Assembly (NCBI GenBank): GCA_934277545.1
Contig: CAKQUG010000013.1
Span: forward strand, 1-20,504
DNA length: 20,504 nt
Reading direction: 5' to 3'
Source of the DNA: an uncultured Alphaproteobacteria bacterium
GTDB taxonomy: Bacteria > Pseudomonadota > Alphaproteobacteria > RF32 > CAG-239
A program made the position numbers and the translations under genes. This document shows positions 1-8,239 of the stretch, one piece after another. Positions within the stretch are counted from its first letter, which is position 1, and the number at the start of each line of letters is the position of its first letter. Under the pieces are notes generated by a model. The model was not told where the DNA came from and did not search any database. It was given only the letters and a program-made list of their open reading frames with translations.

Positions 1-221
1 TTAGGATAAAAACGATCCACCTCTTGCTTGGACATAAACTCCGTGCTCAGTCCCAAGGCATCTCCTACAGCTTGCCCGAAGATTGTGCCGAGGAATCTTT
101 CTTTTATAATTTCATTTTCCATATTTTTTCTATTCATACAACCAATCGTAAATTCATCCATATCTGGCAATAGTGCTGTACCGATTACACAACTCACTTT
201 TTTAACGACAACACATATCAT
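1..221 (-). CDS. ADP-ribosylglycohydrolase family protein (DraG-like), N-terminal part only
   Basis: The gene reads leftward and runs off the window edge, so only about 73 codons are visible. From position 116 down it encodes a stretch containing ERFLGTIFGQAVGDALG followed by STEF and later VDRFYP. This is the typical opening of the DraG/ADP-ribosylhydrolase fold, where the GDALG and EF elements lie near the metal and ADP-ribose site. Family members remove ADP-ribose from proteins or small molecules. I chose ATG 221 because AAGGAG lies at 240-235, although the 13-base spacing is long. ATGs at 161, 137 and 122 are in frame, and the last would put the start right before the conserved domain. 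No TAnnTTTG promoter is seen in the 206 bases upstream, so it may be cotranscribed with the AlbA_2 gene. The metal ligands and C-terminus cannot be seen. Confidence 0.75.
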   Translation of the reverse strand, partial: MICVVVKKVSCVIGTALLPDMDEFTIGCMNRKNMENEIIKERFLGTIFGQAVGDALGLSTEFMSKQEVDRFYP

Positions 222-300
222 ATTCCCTTTTATGCTCCTTCAGATACTTTTAGTCTAAGCCAAGAAGGGAAATATTTCCAAAGCTGACATCCCATTTTGA

Positions 301-431
301 GTTCGACTAAACGTTCAAAAGTTCAACTAAGTTAAATTTCATCATTAATAACTGATTTTCAGAGCATTACAGCAAAGAAGTAAGCTAAAGATTGACTAAC
401 TTCGACTAAAAGTTCGACTAAGTTCGACTAA
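301..431. repeat. Cluster of short GTTCGACTAA direct repeats at the 3' end of the AlbA_2 gene
   Basis: The 10-base unit GTTCGACTAA occurs at 301-310, 412-421 and 422-431, with one-mismatch copies at 321-330 (gttcaactaa) and 400-409 (cttcgactaa) and a weaker one at 391-399. The copy at 422-431 contains the TAG stop codon of the AlbA_2/HATPase gene. On the minus strand the unit reads TTAGTCGAAC. Immediately past the stop the same frame reads LVELLVEV, resembling the low-complexity LVEG-type tails that I recall in AlbA_2/HATPase proteins. The array may be a decayed coding repeat or a slippage-prone 3' untranslated region. Confidence 0.7.
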
Positions 432-2098
432 ACATCGTCTAAAACCCACCTCTTTCCAACAGTTAATTTTATGATTCCTTTTTTCTTAAGCGTAGAGAGG
501 AAATTACCTATTTTACGTTTTTTCTGTTCATCAGTCAACACATCAGACAATTTTGATTGTATAAGAGTATTCAGTTCACTTCTAGTAGCTCCACCAAAGG
601 AACGAAGATAAGATATTATCATTTCTCTAAAGTGATGATCGTTGAAACTACGGTTTTTAATGTATTCAGTTTTCAACTCATCATTATTTGCAGTTTTTGC
701 CACATACTCCGATAAAAATAATTTTGGGTATCGACCTTCCACAAGGTGTAGCTTTCTCAATCGTGCTGCAGTTTCCTTATCTATTGTTTCATGTTTTTGT
801 ACCATATCCAATGCAATACAATCATAAAGCGACAAGTCAGGATTGGCTTTCAACAAGCGATAATATTGCTCATTGATAAGCTTGCCATAAATTTTAACAA
901 CAACTTCTCTCTTAGCTTGATCTATCTGATAGTCAGGCATAGGGAAAAAGCGTTTTTGCTGTTCTGTAAAAACCTTGCGAATACCTCGTCCTATCGTATC
1001 TATCATGTTAAAGTTAACCATACCTTGACATAACACATAATTGCGATAGAACTTCTGAGGTCCATTTTGTTCAATAGCATTTCTTACAGTACCTGGCAAG
1101 AAGAATCCTCCATTAGCAAATGTTACAGAGTTAGGTTCTTCAACCATAGTGATACGTTCTTGCATAGTATAATCCTGATGCGCTATACAATTATGAAGCA
1201 CTTCACGAATGCTGTATTCATCATATTGCTTGACGACATCAGGAAACAGTGTTCCACCTGGCAAGATGCGCTGGTTCAGATTACGAATTTTTGACAACGC
1301 TTCGTTAACCGTCAAGATGAAAGGAGTATAGAAATGCTCATAATCTATCTTTTCATCATGCTCATCAACTAACACCCATGTGATAGTTGTTACAGCAGGA
1401 CTAATAAGATAAGTAGAAGTCTCTTTGCCTAACAAAAGTATAGCCGCACGAGTAAGTTTGCCTTTTATTGCAACACCAGCACGACACAGCAATTCCATAT
1501 CATCCCAAGCATCGACTTCTTCTGCCAACCGAGGATGAACCGTTTTATATTCTGTTCGAGCTTTAGCCAAAGCTTTGGCATCAAGATCTTCCAAAGTGGC
1601 ATTTTGAATTATTTCTGCAGACCAATCAAAAACCGGGCTGTTTTCTTCAAGGATGGCATTTAACCTTTCTTGGGTCAACTCCACCAAAGAATCCTCAATA
1701 CGTTGCCATGCCTTATTGTGGGCATAAACTGGAAGTTTTGGACGATGCTTAGGAATATGTATTATCCAAACTTTCTTGTTGGTATCATCAGTTATGAATT
1801 CTTCCACATCAAGTCCTTCCGTAGAAAGATTAACACATCGTTCTGTCAATCTTAGAATCGCTTTCTGGCGATCATAATTATAGGTATCAGTACCTATAAC
1901 TTCTAACGACTGATCTTGCACACCTATTACAAGATGCCCTCCCTCCATGTTGGCTATTGCCGACACGTAGGAGATGACATCATCTTTCTCGTCCCCACAG
2001 AACGAGTTCTTCAGATTCTTATATTCCTTCCATTCACAGCGAGCATTCTCTTGTGGGTACTCACGGAGGAGATATTGTTGTAATTCAAGTTCAAGCAT
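428..2098 (-). CDS. AlbA_2 (Schlafen-type) DNA/RNA-binding protein with HATPase_c_4 domain
   Basis: The 556-residue product has an N-terminal AlbA_2/Schlafen-like domain (about residues 18-110), with CEWKEYKNL and ANMEGGHLVIGVQD matching the conserved E-x-K and A-N-x-x-GG-x-x-x-IGV-x-D motifs. A GHKL/HATPase_c_4 domain follows at about 295-400, with the N box REVLHNCIAHQDY, the FANGG motif and DTIGRGI. The last ~60 residues look like a winged helix (lysine-rich, ending GKRWVLDD). Such proteins are common in Bacteroidales and are usually called putative transcriptional regulators or RecG-like ATP-binding proteins; their real role is mostly unknown. The start lies 3 bases after the DUF1848 stop codon, so it is the fifth tightly spaced gene after upxY. 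Family assignment is firm; function is not. Confidence 0.88.
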   Translation of the reverse strand: MLELELQQYLLREYPQENARCEWKEYKNLKNSFCGDEKDDVISYVSAIANMEGGHLVIGVQDQSLEVIGTDTYNYDRQKAILRLTERCVNLSTEGLDVEEFITDDTNKKVWIIHIPKHRPKLPVYAHNKAWQRIEDSLVELTQERLNAILEENSPVFDWSAEIIQNATLEDLDAKALAKARTEYKTVHPRLAEEVDAWDDMELLCRAGVAIKGKLTRAAILLLGKETSTYLISPAVTTITWVLVDEHDEKIDYEHFYTPFILTVNEALSKIRNLNQRILPGGTLFPDVVKQYDEYSIREVLHNCIAHQDYTMQERITMVEEPNSVTFANGGFFLPGTVRNAIEQNGPQKFYRNYVLCQGMVNFNMIDTIGRGIRKVFTEQQKRFFPMPDYQIDQAKREVVVKIYGKLINEQYYRLLKANPDLSLYDCIALDMVQKHETIDKETAARLRKLHLVEGRYPKLFLSEYVAKTANNDELKTEYIKNRSFNDHHFREMIISYLRSFGGATRSELNTLIQSKLSDVLTDEQKKRKIGNFLSTLKKKGIIKLTVGKRWVLDDV

Positions 2099-2101
2099 AA
2101 A

Positions 2102-3154
2102 TTAGTCTATAATACTTTCACTATTTTCGTTATGTTTTTGGGCATTCCTTAACACACATTCTTTACTTGTGTTTGCATAACAGTATACACAGAAATGGCG
2201 GCAAGTATTATACATTCCAATATCTTTGCTCACCATGCATCCACAAATTTTTCTTTGCCCAGTATCCTTAACCTTTCTTTCTTTCTTTGGGATAGGCGGA
2301 AGATTACCAAACATATCTCTTTCAGGCCATTTAAGGGTATGAAGATAGTAAACCAATTCTTTGTCATCAGCAAAAATACGTTTCATAAGTTCCCCATCAA
2401 TACAACGATTATGCTCAATGCCGTAGGATTCAAGATCAATATCTTCAGCACACGTCGCCATTTCAACATCCCAACCTTGTTCATGCCATGCTTCTCGAAT
2501 TTTCTTAAGTCCTTGTACAATCTCAATTCTTTGGGCATAATTAGCTTCTGCATTCTCAACATCTTCCTTTGTGAAGAATCCTGTTTCCTTAACAAGGTTA
2601 TTTTGAACCTTGCGATATGCTTTTACGTCAACAAAACTGAAAACCAATTTGTCCGTATAGCCTTTTAGCTTGTTTCCAACATGCCATATCCTTGTAAGTA
2701 ATTCTCGCGGTCCGATAGTTGGAGTGATAATCAAAGGGTCAAATCTCCAGATAACTTTTTCTTTTCCAACCATATCAGACAATTGCTTGAATGTTTCAAT
2801 GCGTTCTTCTACAGAGGGCACATTTGGTTCAAATCCTTCCTTTGTATAGTCATTCAGTGTTACTTGAAAGTAATAATGAATACCCATTTCATCCAATATA
2901 TGAAGATAAGGAATAATTGGTTTGGGATTCTTTGTCCAAAAAACAATGACCTTACATTTACTGAAAGAGATATACATTTTTTGCTGATTGAAAGGATTGT
3001 ACCAAGCACAATAGCCTTTTGCCAAGCGGTTGAAAAACCACTTGGCATAAAAAGCTGGTATGTCGGTAGAGCGACTGGCAGAGATGATGACAGGTGTCGT
3101 AGCTTCAACTATTTTTCCAGAATCAGTACAGATTGTTTTTTTTTCAGATACCAT
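2102..3154 (-). CDS. DUF1848 protein with C-terminal radical-SAM-like cysteine cluster
   Basis: The 350-residue protein opens with VIISASRSTDIPAFYAKW and continues with YNPFNQ and VIVFWTKNP, the conserved N-terminal half of the DUF1848 family. Near the C-terminus it carries C318-x3-C322-x2-C325 (CRHFCVYC), preceded by another cysteine pair at 304/306. The family description notes that this late cluster resembles the [4Fe-4S] motif that radical SAM enzymes normally carry at the N-terminus. An iron-sulfur oxidoreductase, nuclease or photolyase-like activity on a nucleic acid is therefore conceivable but unproven. The gene overlaps the end of the 774-residue gene by 11 bases and is followed after 3 bases by the AlbA_2 gene, so translational coupling is likely. 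Family call confident, reaction unknown. Confidence 0.85.
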   Translation of the reverse strand: MVSEKKTICTDSGKIVEATTPVIISASRSTDIPAFYAKWFFNRLAKGYCAWYNPFNQQKMYISFSKCKVIVFWTKNPKPIIPYLHILDEMGIHYYFQVTLNDYTKEGFEPNVPSVEERIETFKQLSDMVGKEKVIWRFDPLIITPTIGPRELLTRIWHVGNKLKGYTDKLVFSFVDVKAYRKVQNNLVKETGFFTKEDVENAEANYAQRIEIVQGLKKIREAWHEQGWDVEMATCAEDIDLESYGIEHNRCIDGELMKRIFADDKELVYYLHTLKWPERDMFGNLPPIPKKERKVKDTGQRKICGCMVSKDIGMYNTCRHFCVYCYANTSKECVLRNAQKHNENSESIID

Positions 3155-5468
3155 ACAACTTCGATATATAATCTATGATGTAACTTATTGGAATTTTCTC
3201 ATATATTTGTGCAAGCCATCGCATTTTTTCGTTTCGTGGATTAAGCTTATTTTCCATGTAAATTTTCAACCGTTCAATTACACGCCCATTTGTACAATTT
3301 TGTCCCGCATAATACCCTTTTACAACAACTCCTTTTTTCTTGTCTTTATATGTTTCCATATGATTTCCTACAAACCATTCCATATCTTCAAGAAACTGTC
3401 TTCTCGCACGTAAATCAGAAATTATAAAAGCACATTCATTTATCCAAGCTTTATCATCAAGTATAGATTTCCCCACTCGAGAAACAGCTTGCTGAACATT
3501 CTCTGGAGAGAAAATATTGTTTTTTTTACCTTCTTCACTAGCTTTATCTTCTTCTCTAGCAGAAGCGTTTATTACGGTTTGAGCTACATTTTGTAATCCA
3601 TCTACGACTCCATCAAACAAACCTTTTTCTTGTTGTGCTGTTTTCTTGCTTTGGCTCTGTTTCTTCGCGGGTTTGCTTATACGTTGTTTATAATCAGGAA
3701 CATAATGTTCTTGCAATCTCGCCCATGCTTTACTTGGTCCATTCTTACCGGGTTTCCAACCTTCGAAGTTGTCAAGCATTGTTATGAAAATAAAATAGTC
3801 TTGGTTGTTTCCATTTTGATCAAAAGCATCTTCAAGCGAATTAAGAAGTTTTTGTTTGTCTCTTTTAATGACAGATACAGCAAACTTTCTTATCTCATTT
3901 TGCCAATTTAGAAGATTATTCTCTTCTAGATTACGTAAAAGTATGTTTTGTTTTCCATCTTCAATCGAACGCATCTCTGTACCATTGTGGTCAATAGTAG
4001 GAGACGTATTTGCCATATTGGGAATGTCCTTCTCAAGAAGTTGGCCATATATTTCACGATAAACTTTTGAAAGATAGTTTGATTCTGCATTGAGAAGTAA
4101 ATCGGTAAAGTCACGAGTCATATTAGCAAAGCCGTTTAAAACTCCATAGATTGCGAAAGCAATACGGTAGTCATACATGCCTTTACTCTGCATGAAATTC
4201 AAAAGTTGTTCCCAATCGTCACCTTTTATCAAAACAGCGGCAATAGATGATAAGACACTATTATCCCATTGTGGATTAAATTCTTCGCCACGAACATGAC
4301 GACGAAGTTGGTTGAGATATGCTCTAATGGGGCTACTTTCCCATCTTTCTGCTAGCATATTTCTTGCCGATATAGTTAATTCATCGGACAATTTTTCTTT
4401 TATAGAATTGATTTTCCCATTAAATGATTTTGAACAAAGAACGTCATTAACCCAGCAAACAAACAAATTCGACATTATATTATCTTCGATTACTTTGGGA
4501 GCCACAACCTTATCCTTTACTGATACTATTATTTCTGCCATATCAGGATCCAGTTTGTTATTTGAAGACATCATCAAAGCCTTTGTGCGAGCAATCTCAC
4601 TATTAACCCACGTTAATGATAAATTGTCTTCAATATCGTTTTGTAGTCCATGAATCAATTTTGTTCTATCTATAGATGTAAACACATAGCCATAACGTTT
4701 AAAGACGCTAAATATTCTGCCTACTACTTGTTTGTCACCTACTACTTCTTCCAAATCTGCAAATATAGGTTGTTGGCTATCAAGGTAGTCAAACAATTCA
4801 TTTAGCCGATAACTCTGTGTATTAGTAGGGATTTTATCCAAGCTAGACAATACGGATGAAAAAATATTTAGGATTTCACGCAATGTGTCAAGTTTTTGAA
4901 CCTGTTCCTTTGTAGAGGATAAATTTGCTCCTATATAATAGCCATATAAAAGACCTTTCATTTTATTGAGCACATAATCCTCCTCAATCAGACTATCCGT
5001 ATTTCCGACAGGGATAGAGTTCTCTAAATGTATTTTTGGATACATTCCTTTAAATTGTTTTACACATATACGTTTCTGATACAACCGAACCAGCTTTGTC
5101 TCAAGACTGCTGTCCGATAAAGACAGGGCTATTTTTTTATCATTTTCACAGAAAAAGATAAATTTAGTTTGCCAAGGATTGAGGTATATTGTTCTATCTG
5201 TATAGAATACCCCATCAGTCATTTTGGGGAAATCCTCATCAATATCAATTTCTATCAACATTGGATGATCCTCAATATCAGATTTAGGACGTTCAAACAT
5301 ATGTGGAGAATCATAGAGCAATGATAAATGCTCTATATTATTCTCCTCTATAGTGAACCACCGAGAATAGCCAAATCCTCTTTTTCCATAGAAGATCTTG
5401 GGCGATACCGATTCCGTTGAAAGAATGTTATTAAAGTTCAATGAACTAGTTGGAATATAATACTTCAT
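3144..5468 (-). CDS. Large conserved hypothetical protein (774 aa), partner of the SF1 ATPase
   Basis: I do not recognise a named family. The product is soluble, with no signal peptide or membrane segment. The first ~45 residues (YYIPTSSLNFNNILSTESVSP, then RGFGYSRW) have the rhythm of ADP-ribosyltransferase-like N-termini (aromatic-x-x-T-x2-N-hydrophobic-x2-I-hydrophobic), but this resemblance is weak. The middle (about 190-580) looks helical, and a polar Lys/Gln-rich linker at about 605-660 (KPAKKQSQSKKTAQQEKG) precedes a C-terminal helical domain. The gene starts 2 bases after the stop of the SF1 ATPase gene and overlaps the DUF1848 gene by 11 bases, which implies coordinated synthesis. 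It may be the effector or scaffold of the operon. The ORF is certain; the function is unknown. Confidence 0.8.
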   Translation of the reverse strand: MKYYIPTSSLNFNNILSTESVSPKIFYGKRGFGYSRWFTIEENNIEHLSLLYDSPHMFERPKSDIEDHPMLIEIDIDEDFPKMTDGVFYTDRTIYLNPWQTKFIFFCENDKKIALSLSDSSLETKLVRLYQKRICVKQFKGMYPKIHLENSIPVGNTDSLIEEDYVLNKMKGLLYGYYIGANLSSTKEQVQKLDTLREILNIFSSVLSSLDKIPTNTQSYRLNELFDYLDSQQPIFADLEEVVGDKQVVGRIFSVFKRYGYVFTSIDRTKLIHGLQNDIEDNLSLTWVNSEIARTKALMMSSNNKLDPDMAEIIVSVKDKVVAPKVIEDNIMSNLFVCWVNDVLCSKSFNGKINSIKEKLSDELTISARNMLAERWESSPIRAYLNQLRRHVRGEEFNPQWDNSVLSSIAAVLIKGDDWEQLLNFMQSKGMYDYRIAFAIYGVLNGFANMTRDFTDLLLNAESNYLSKVYREIYGQLLEKDIPNMANTSPTIDHNGTEMRSIEDGKQNILLRNLEENNLLNWQNEIRKFAVSVIKRDKQKLLNSLEDAFDQNGNNQDYFIFITMLDNFEGWKPGKNGPSKAWARLQEHYVPDYKQRISKPAKKQSQSKKTAQQEKGLFDGVVDGLQNVAQTVINASAREEDKASEEGKKNNIFSPENVQQAVSRVGKSILDDKAWINECAFIISDLRARRQFLEDMEWFVGNHMETYKDKKKGVVVKGYYAGQNCTNGRVIERLKIYMENKLNPRNEKMRWLAQIYEKIPISYIIDYISKLYGI

Positions 5469-5470
5469 AT

Positions 5471-6583
5471 TTATAAATCTTCAATTTCATCTGTTTCTGT
5501 AGTCTTATAAAGACTACTATCAATATTTGTTAGTGGAAATGGTAACAAAGAAGAATACATTATATAGAGGTTGCGATATGTACGAGTCATCGCAACATAT
5601 AATGCTTTTCTGTCTGATTCATTTCCAGAGAATTTCTCTATATAAGGAAGGAAGACGGCTTCAAATTGTAATCCTTTTGCACTATGATATGTCATTACTT
5701 TAGGATTGGAGGAACTAAAACTTAGACTATCTTGATTGTTTTTAAAGTTTTCTCTATCATTGTAATGAAGTTCATAATTGCCACCCAAAGACGTTAACTT
5801 ATCATATACGTTTTTGACACAATCGTTATCAGGCAAAAGAATTGCAACATCAGTCATATTGTTCTTTACAATGATATCATGAATAGCCTTTATCTGAGTA
5901 TCCTGATCACAATATTCCAAGAATCTCGGAATAGCAGTTTCCTTGCTTTTATAGGTGCTTTCAATGAAAGGAGGGAGATCTACACCAACAGACTGAACAA
6001 CCCTTGCTACGGGCAAAGGAAGCCGGTAGTTTCGGTATAACTCCCAATTTTTTACCTTCATGTTCAAAGGTACGATAGCACTTATTCTATCTACAGGAAG
6101 GGTCGTTTTGTGACTTTCGTAGATTGATTGAGCAGTATCACCAAAGAAGAAGAAATTTTTGTGTGTAGCATTCAAAAATTCATTAATTTCATCACTGCTA
6201 AAATCCTGAATTTCGTCCACAATAATATAATCGGCTGGTGGCATATATGGAATTCTATTTCCATTCTCATCTCGGCTATACACCATGTACCTACCTCGTC
6301 TTTCACGTTGGTACTTCCATTCTTGGTAGTAGTAGAAATCATTTGTAAGCCCTAACTCTTTTTTTCCAGAGTTCATATATTTACAAAGAGCTTTAGTGAA
6401 GACAATAACTTTGTAATTTGTGCCGTATTCTTTCTGAATACGTTGAGCTTTTATCAGTGCCAGAACAGACTTGCCACTTCCTGCACAACCGGCAACAATA
6501 CAAGACTTATCAAGGGTCTCCATGAGAACCTTAATCTGGTCGTCATCAAGTTCAGACTCTTTAATCATCCAATCTTTTTTCAT
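5471..6583 (-). CDS. Minimal UvrD/Rep-like superfamily 1 helicase-type ATPase
   Basis: The 370-residue protein carries nearly all SF1A motifs in order: Walker A AGCAGSGKS (31-39), motif II DEIQD (123-127), motif III FFGDTAQSIY (around 148-155), the NYR motif (185-187), motif V TYHSAKGLQFE and motif VI YVAMTRTYRNL near the C-terminus. At roughly half the length of UvrD or Rep it lacks the 1B and 2B insertions, so it may be a DNA-dependent ATPase or sensor and not a processive helicase. Short UvrD-like ATPases of this kind occur in several anti-phage systems, such as the GajB subunit of Gabija. Its start overlaps the methyltransferase stop (ATGA, 6580-6583) and its stop lies 2 bases from the next start. 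Confidence 0.88.
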   Translation of the reverse strand: MKKDWMIKESELDDDQIKVLMETLDKSCIVAGCAGSGKSVLALIKAQRIQKEYGTNYKVIVFTKALCKYMNSGKKELGLTNDFYYYQEWKYQRERRGRYMVYSRDENGNRIPYMPPADYIIVDEIQDFSSDEINEFLNATHKNFFFFGDTAQSIYESHKTTLPVDRISAIVPLNMKVKNWELYRNYRLPLPVARVVQSVGVDLPPFIESTYKSKETAIPRFLEYCDQDTQIKAIHDIIVKNNMTDVAILLPDNDCVKNVYDKLTSLGGNYELHYNDRENFKNNQDSLSFSSSNPKVMTYHSAKGLQFEAVFLPYIEKFSGNESDRKALYVAMTRTYRNLYIMYSSLLPFPLTNIDSSLYKTTETDEIEDL

Positions 6584-7422
6584 TTATGTTTCATTTTATT
6601 GTTTTTATAAATTCTCCATGCGATTTTACTTATATCGTTTTTGTGATGCGTATGTGAAATATAGTAATCTTCATTGAATCCTCCATTTCGATATAAAATA
6701 TCTACATTACAGGCTTTAGATGCGTTGTCCAACATTGCTGGTAACCAGTCCTGTGAAACCGCATTAAAAGAAGTAACATCAGCCAAACAAATAACACCTT
6801 TAGATGATAACTTAGGCATAAATACATTTATTATGTGCTCATAAGGATTTTGTTGTTCAAACTGCTGTTTCGTTACAAATTCACATATTGCTTTGAACGA
6901 AATAACGAAATCATACGACTGTGTAATTATCTGTTCAACAACCTGCATGTCATAGAAATCGTCTATAATGACAGGTATCAACTTGCTTTCAATATCTAAA
7001 CATAAGACTTGGGCAGTTTTTTCTAATATGCATTCAAGACACTTCAATGCATACGAATTTCCATCCAATGCTCTTATCGTAATTTTCTTTATGTTGGGCA
7101 ACTGCTTTGTAACAGCTATAATGAAACCTATTAGTTCACCACCAGTACCACAACCAAAGTCAAAAATAGATAGCTCTTGACAATTCTCATACACATATTT
7201 CTCTTTTGAAAAGAAATTACTGAATATACAAAAAGATTCGGCATAACTTCTTGGAAAATACGTTCCCAGATATTTTTTTATGTCGTCAAAATTCCACTCA
7301 AGAACTACCATATCTTTATTTTGTCGACAATAGTTTGCCGACAAATCATTAAATATTAAGGTGTCCAACCATGTCGGAAGAACAACCTTGCGCTCATTAA
7401 TATTTGTAACTTCACTAATCAT
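6580..7422 (-). CDS. Class I SAM-dependent methyltransferase
   Basis: From ATG 7422 the product has 280 residues. Glycine-rich motif I is visible as FDFGCGTGGE (about residues 87-96), followed by an acidic motif II position in RALDGNSYALKCLE and a motif IV-like strand, YDFVISFKAI. No NPPY or DPPY is seen, so an N6-adenine DNA methyltransferase is not supported; the substrate could be RNA, protein or a small molecule. A longer frame opens at TTG 7452, but the ATG gives a normal start and leaves 76 bases after the upxY stop. The stop overlaps the SF1 ATPase start by 4 bases, a sign of translational coupling. The class is certain, the substrate unknown. Confidence 0.85.
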   Translation of the reverse strand: MISEVTNINERKVVLPTWLDTLIFNDLSANYCRQNKDMVVLEWNFDDIKKYLGTYFPRSYAESFCIFSNFFSKEKYVYENCQELSIFDFGCGTGGELIGFIIAVTKQLPNIKKITIRALDGNSYALKCLECILEKTAQVLCLDIESKLIPVIIDDFYDMQVVEQIITQSYDFVISFKAICEFVTKQQFEQQNPYEHIINVFMPKLSSKGVICLADVTSFNAVSQDWLPAMLDNASKACNVDILYRNGGFNEDYYISHTHHKNDISKIAWRIYKNNKMKHK

Positions 7423-7498
7423 TTTAATTTCTAAATGATATAAAAAGCGCAACTAAGATTTCATCTTATCATTTGGACTTTCTATGGTTATATAAGAA

Positions 7499-8239
7499 TT
7501 ATTTATAAAGATTAAGACTATCCTTGAACGCCATTGCCTCTTTTGGTATATATGCTGTTGCCACCAGACAGCCGTCAAACAACTCCACTATCACACGTTG
7601 CTGCCCCGCAATGCGAGTCACTCTACCATGAACACCTTTAAATTCACCTTCTGTCACGACAACATAATCTCCTAATTTGAATTTAATGTTGTTAGAAGTT
7701 ACAGGAATTATATGCGGATTCTTAATGGATGTGAGTTTGATGAAATTATTCATCGCTTTATCTCGAATGGTGAGTGGAGGATTGCAATCTGGATTGTCTT
7801 GACGATGAATTGTGTGATCAAAGTAATAGCTGAGCAAGGCTCTGCTTTCATTTGCCACAACTTTGTTGTCGTGAAGCAAGGTTTCTACTTGTTCTGCTGT
7901 AGCATAAACAAAGAGGAATGAGGAGAGTAGAGGCTCTGTAATGATTCTCTTCTTCCCATGCTTCCTTACCTCTTTATATCGCAAAGGAACATAGCATTCC
8001 AATCCTTTAGCTTCAATAAATGCTTTTGCCTTGATGATTCGCCCATACGAAACTCGTAGCACGAACCATTGCTTGTTTGCATCAAGCACGTTCTCTACCG
8101 ACACCCCACCTTTGTTCTTTGAGATGGAGGGCGTACAAGAGGGAAGTCTTGCACTTGGACACGATGAACCTGTGTCTGTAGGTTGCCCATTATACAATGA
8201 AGCATCAGCCATAAGAGGCTGATTGGCAGAATCTTCCAT
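7499..8239 (-). CDS. UpxY-family (NusG-like) transcription antiterminator
   Basis: After a low-complexity Ser/Pro-rich leader of about 55 residues, the protein has a NusG N-terminal domain starting at WFVLRVSYGR (58-67), with YVPLRYKE and the hydrophobic strand FLFVYAT, then a linker and a C-terminal KOW domain (GDYVVVTEGEFKGVHGRV, about 190-207). This is the architecture of Bacteroides UpxY proteins, which bind RNA polymerase at the operon leader and let it read through long operons. UpxY genes normally head capsular polysaccharide loci. Here it heads an operon of a methyltransferase, SF1 ATPase, unknown, DUF1848 and AlbA_2 genes, so it probably antiterminates that accessory operon. The translational start is uncertain, since Met10 is an alternative. 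Confidence 0.9.
   Translation of the reverse strand: MEDSANQPLMADASLYNGQPTDTGSSCPSARLPSCTPSISKNKGGVSVENVLDANKQWFVLRVSYGRIIKAKAFIEAKGLECYVPLRYKEVRKHGKKRIITEPLLSSFLFVYATAEQVETLLHDNKVVANESRALLSYYFDHTIHRQDNPDCNPPLTIRDKAMNNFIKLTSIKNPHIIPVTSNNIKFKLGDYVVVTEGEFKGVHGRVTRIAGQQRVIVELFDGCLVATAYIPKEAMAFKDSLNLYK

Noticed and set aside
2195..2668. Plus-strand 157-codon frame opposite the DUF1848 gene
   Set aside because: Shadow of the DUF1848 coding region, which has conserved motifs on the minus strand.
7423..7452. Extended start of the methyltransferase at TTG 7452
   Set aside because: ATG 7422 is in frame and leaves a complete methyltransferase fold; no support for the non-ATG start was seen.
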